DNA from: Chloroflexota bacterium
Lineage (GTDB): Bacteria > Chloroflexota > Ktedonobacteria > Ktedonobacterales > Ktedonobacteraceae
Reading direction: 5' to 3'
NCBI GenBank assembly: GCA_027316975.1
Contig: DAHVFL010000301.1
Location: forward strand, 1-6,128
Length of the DNA: 6,128 nt
Shown here: positions 5,432 to 6,128 of the stretch, piece by piece
How the letters are laid out: every line of letters starts with the position of its first letter
How positions within the stretch are numbered: the stretch's first letter is position 1
Made by a program: the position numbers and the translations under genes
The notes under the pieces: model-generated
Told to the model about the DNA's origin: nothing
The model's input: only the letters and a program-made list of their open reading frames with translations
Database searches by the model: none

Positions 5432-6128
5432 TTACCCACCGTTGGAATCTGGTCTCTTTGTGTCCCAGGGGTCAGGGAGCAACTGCGATGCTCTCCTGGG
5501 AACGCTCAACTGAGCAGGCGTGACACGCTGACCCGGTAAAGGAGGAGGTTGCTGAAAGTCAGGCAAAGGCGTTATGGGAACCATGCCATTTCTGAGGGCC
5601 ATCCCCTGCGATGGCGGGCGATTACTCAACGGCTGAGAGGGTTGTGGCGCAAGCTGTTGTGATGGCGGGCGATTACTCAACGGCTGAGAGGGTTGTGGCG
5701 CATCTGCCATTGCCTGTCGCAGTCCCATTGCCAGCAAGAGGCGATGAATTTCAGGAAATTCATTACATGAGGGTGGCACAATGAAGCGCGTTCCAACGCG
5801 GTACCGTTCCAGCGTTGCGCTCAGTTCAGCCAGCGCCCTGCTCAGTTTTTGTGTGCGCTGCTCAGTATGCTCAAAACGGGTCATACGATCGGCCATCAGG
5901 TTTAAACTACCCGCGAGAGGCAACAAATCGCCGCCAACCATGCGCGCGCGGGCGCGCAGGTTGCCATTCGCCAGTTGCGCCTGCACATCTTTAAGGTGCG
6001 CGATGCCTTCTTCGAGCGTCATATTGCGCTCGGTAATCATGCGCGCCTGTTCTTCGACGCGACTGTTGGCGATTTCCAGGCGATCAAGCGCAATAGACTG
6101 TCGCCGCGCCAATCGCTCGTTATCCAAC
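5432..6128 (-). CDS. C-terminal part of a HAMP-like/coiled-coil protein with a Pro-rich tail (5' end outside window)
   Basis: The frame is open to the window edge, so the gene is 5'-truncated; 231 complete codons and a TAA stop are visible. A TTG at 6127 is an in-frame codon and not a supported start. Counting from that codon, residues 1-41 form a charged, heptad-like helix (LDRLEIANSRVEEQARMITE). Residues about 42-83 resemble a HAMP domain: two amphipathic helices around an AQLANGNLRARA turn, with LAGSLNLMADRM as the second helix. Residues 84-110 form another helix. A short, more globular segment (111-140, VGTRFIVPPSCNEFPEIHRL) leads to a Pro/Gln/Ser-rich tail with a duplicated 17-residue unit. 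HAMP domains normally follow a membrane helix and pass signals to an output domain. Here no output enzyme follows, so the missing N-terminus probably holds the membrane part. Function unknown; it could be a receptor-like or scaffold protein. Confidence 0.65.
   Translation of the reverse strand, partial: LDNERLARRQSIALDRLEIANSRVEEQARMITERNMTLEEGIAHLKDVQAQLANGNLRARARMVGGDLLPLAGSLNLMADRMTRFEHTEQRTQKLSRALAELSATLERYRVGTRFIVPPSCNEFPEIHRLLLAMGLRQAMADAPQPSQPLSNRPPSQQLAPQPSQPLSNRPPSQGMALRNGMVPITPLPDFQQPPPLPGQRVTPAQLSVPRRASQLLPDPWDTKRPDSNGG
5610..5702. repeat. Tandem duplication, exact 42-bp copies with a 51-bp period
   Basis: Bases 5610-5651 and 5661-5702 are identical. The period of 51 bp is 17 codons, so the frame is kept, and the encoded tail carries APQPSQPLSNRPPSQ twice. 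Identity at synonymous positions as well points to a recent slippage or unequal-crossover event. Confidence 0.95.

Overview
The window looks like a chromosomal segment from a bacterium of moderate GC content. The best guess is Chloroflexota of the Ktedonobacteria type. This rests on style rather than a marker gene: a kinase-like protein with an N-terminal zinc ribbon, a long Pro/Gln/Ser-rich linker and a C-terminal membrane anchor, next to a PflX-type radical SAM gene and a long-chain prenyl diphosphate synthase. No RNA gene, CRISPR array, insertion sequence or phage gene is visible.

Left half, plus strand. Bases 2-556 are the 3' end of a gene for a highly charged, probably disordered C-terminal tail (function unknown). 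It is followed by a radical SAM protein of the COG1313 (PflX) family (611-1555). After a short gap with two TATAAT boxes comes a trans-polyprenyl diphosphate synthase (1657-2646), which probably supplies the side chain of menaquinone or the undecaprenyl-type carrier. An 18-bp perfect hairpin (2651-2701) then separates it from the convergent minus-strand genes and probably terminates transcription from both sides.

Right half, minus strand, read right to left. First is the 3' part of a gene with a HAMP-like/coiled-coil region and a Pro-rich tail containing a 51-bp-period duplication (5432 to the window edge). Next is a small protein with a CxxC...CxC cysteine cluster (4878-5288). Last is a 638-residue zinc ribbon/kinase-like/tail-anchor protein (2705-4621). 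Its kinase domain has lost the VAIK lysine, the HRD aspartate and the DFG aspartate, so it reads as a pseudokinase. Each junction on this strand carries a candidate promoter or hairpin, so these are probably separate transcription units facing the same way rather than one tight operon.

The two halves have no obvious shared pathway. The most interesting part is the minus-strand trio of HAMP-like protein, small Cys protein and Zn-ribbon pseudokinase. It could be a membrane-associated signalling or scaffolding module, but that is inference from architecture only.
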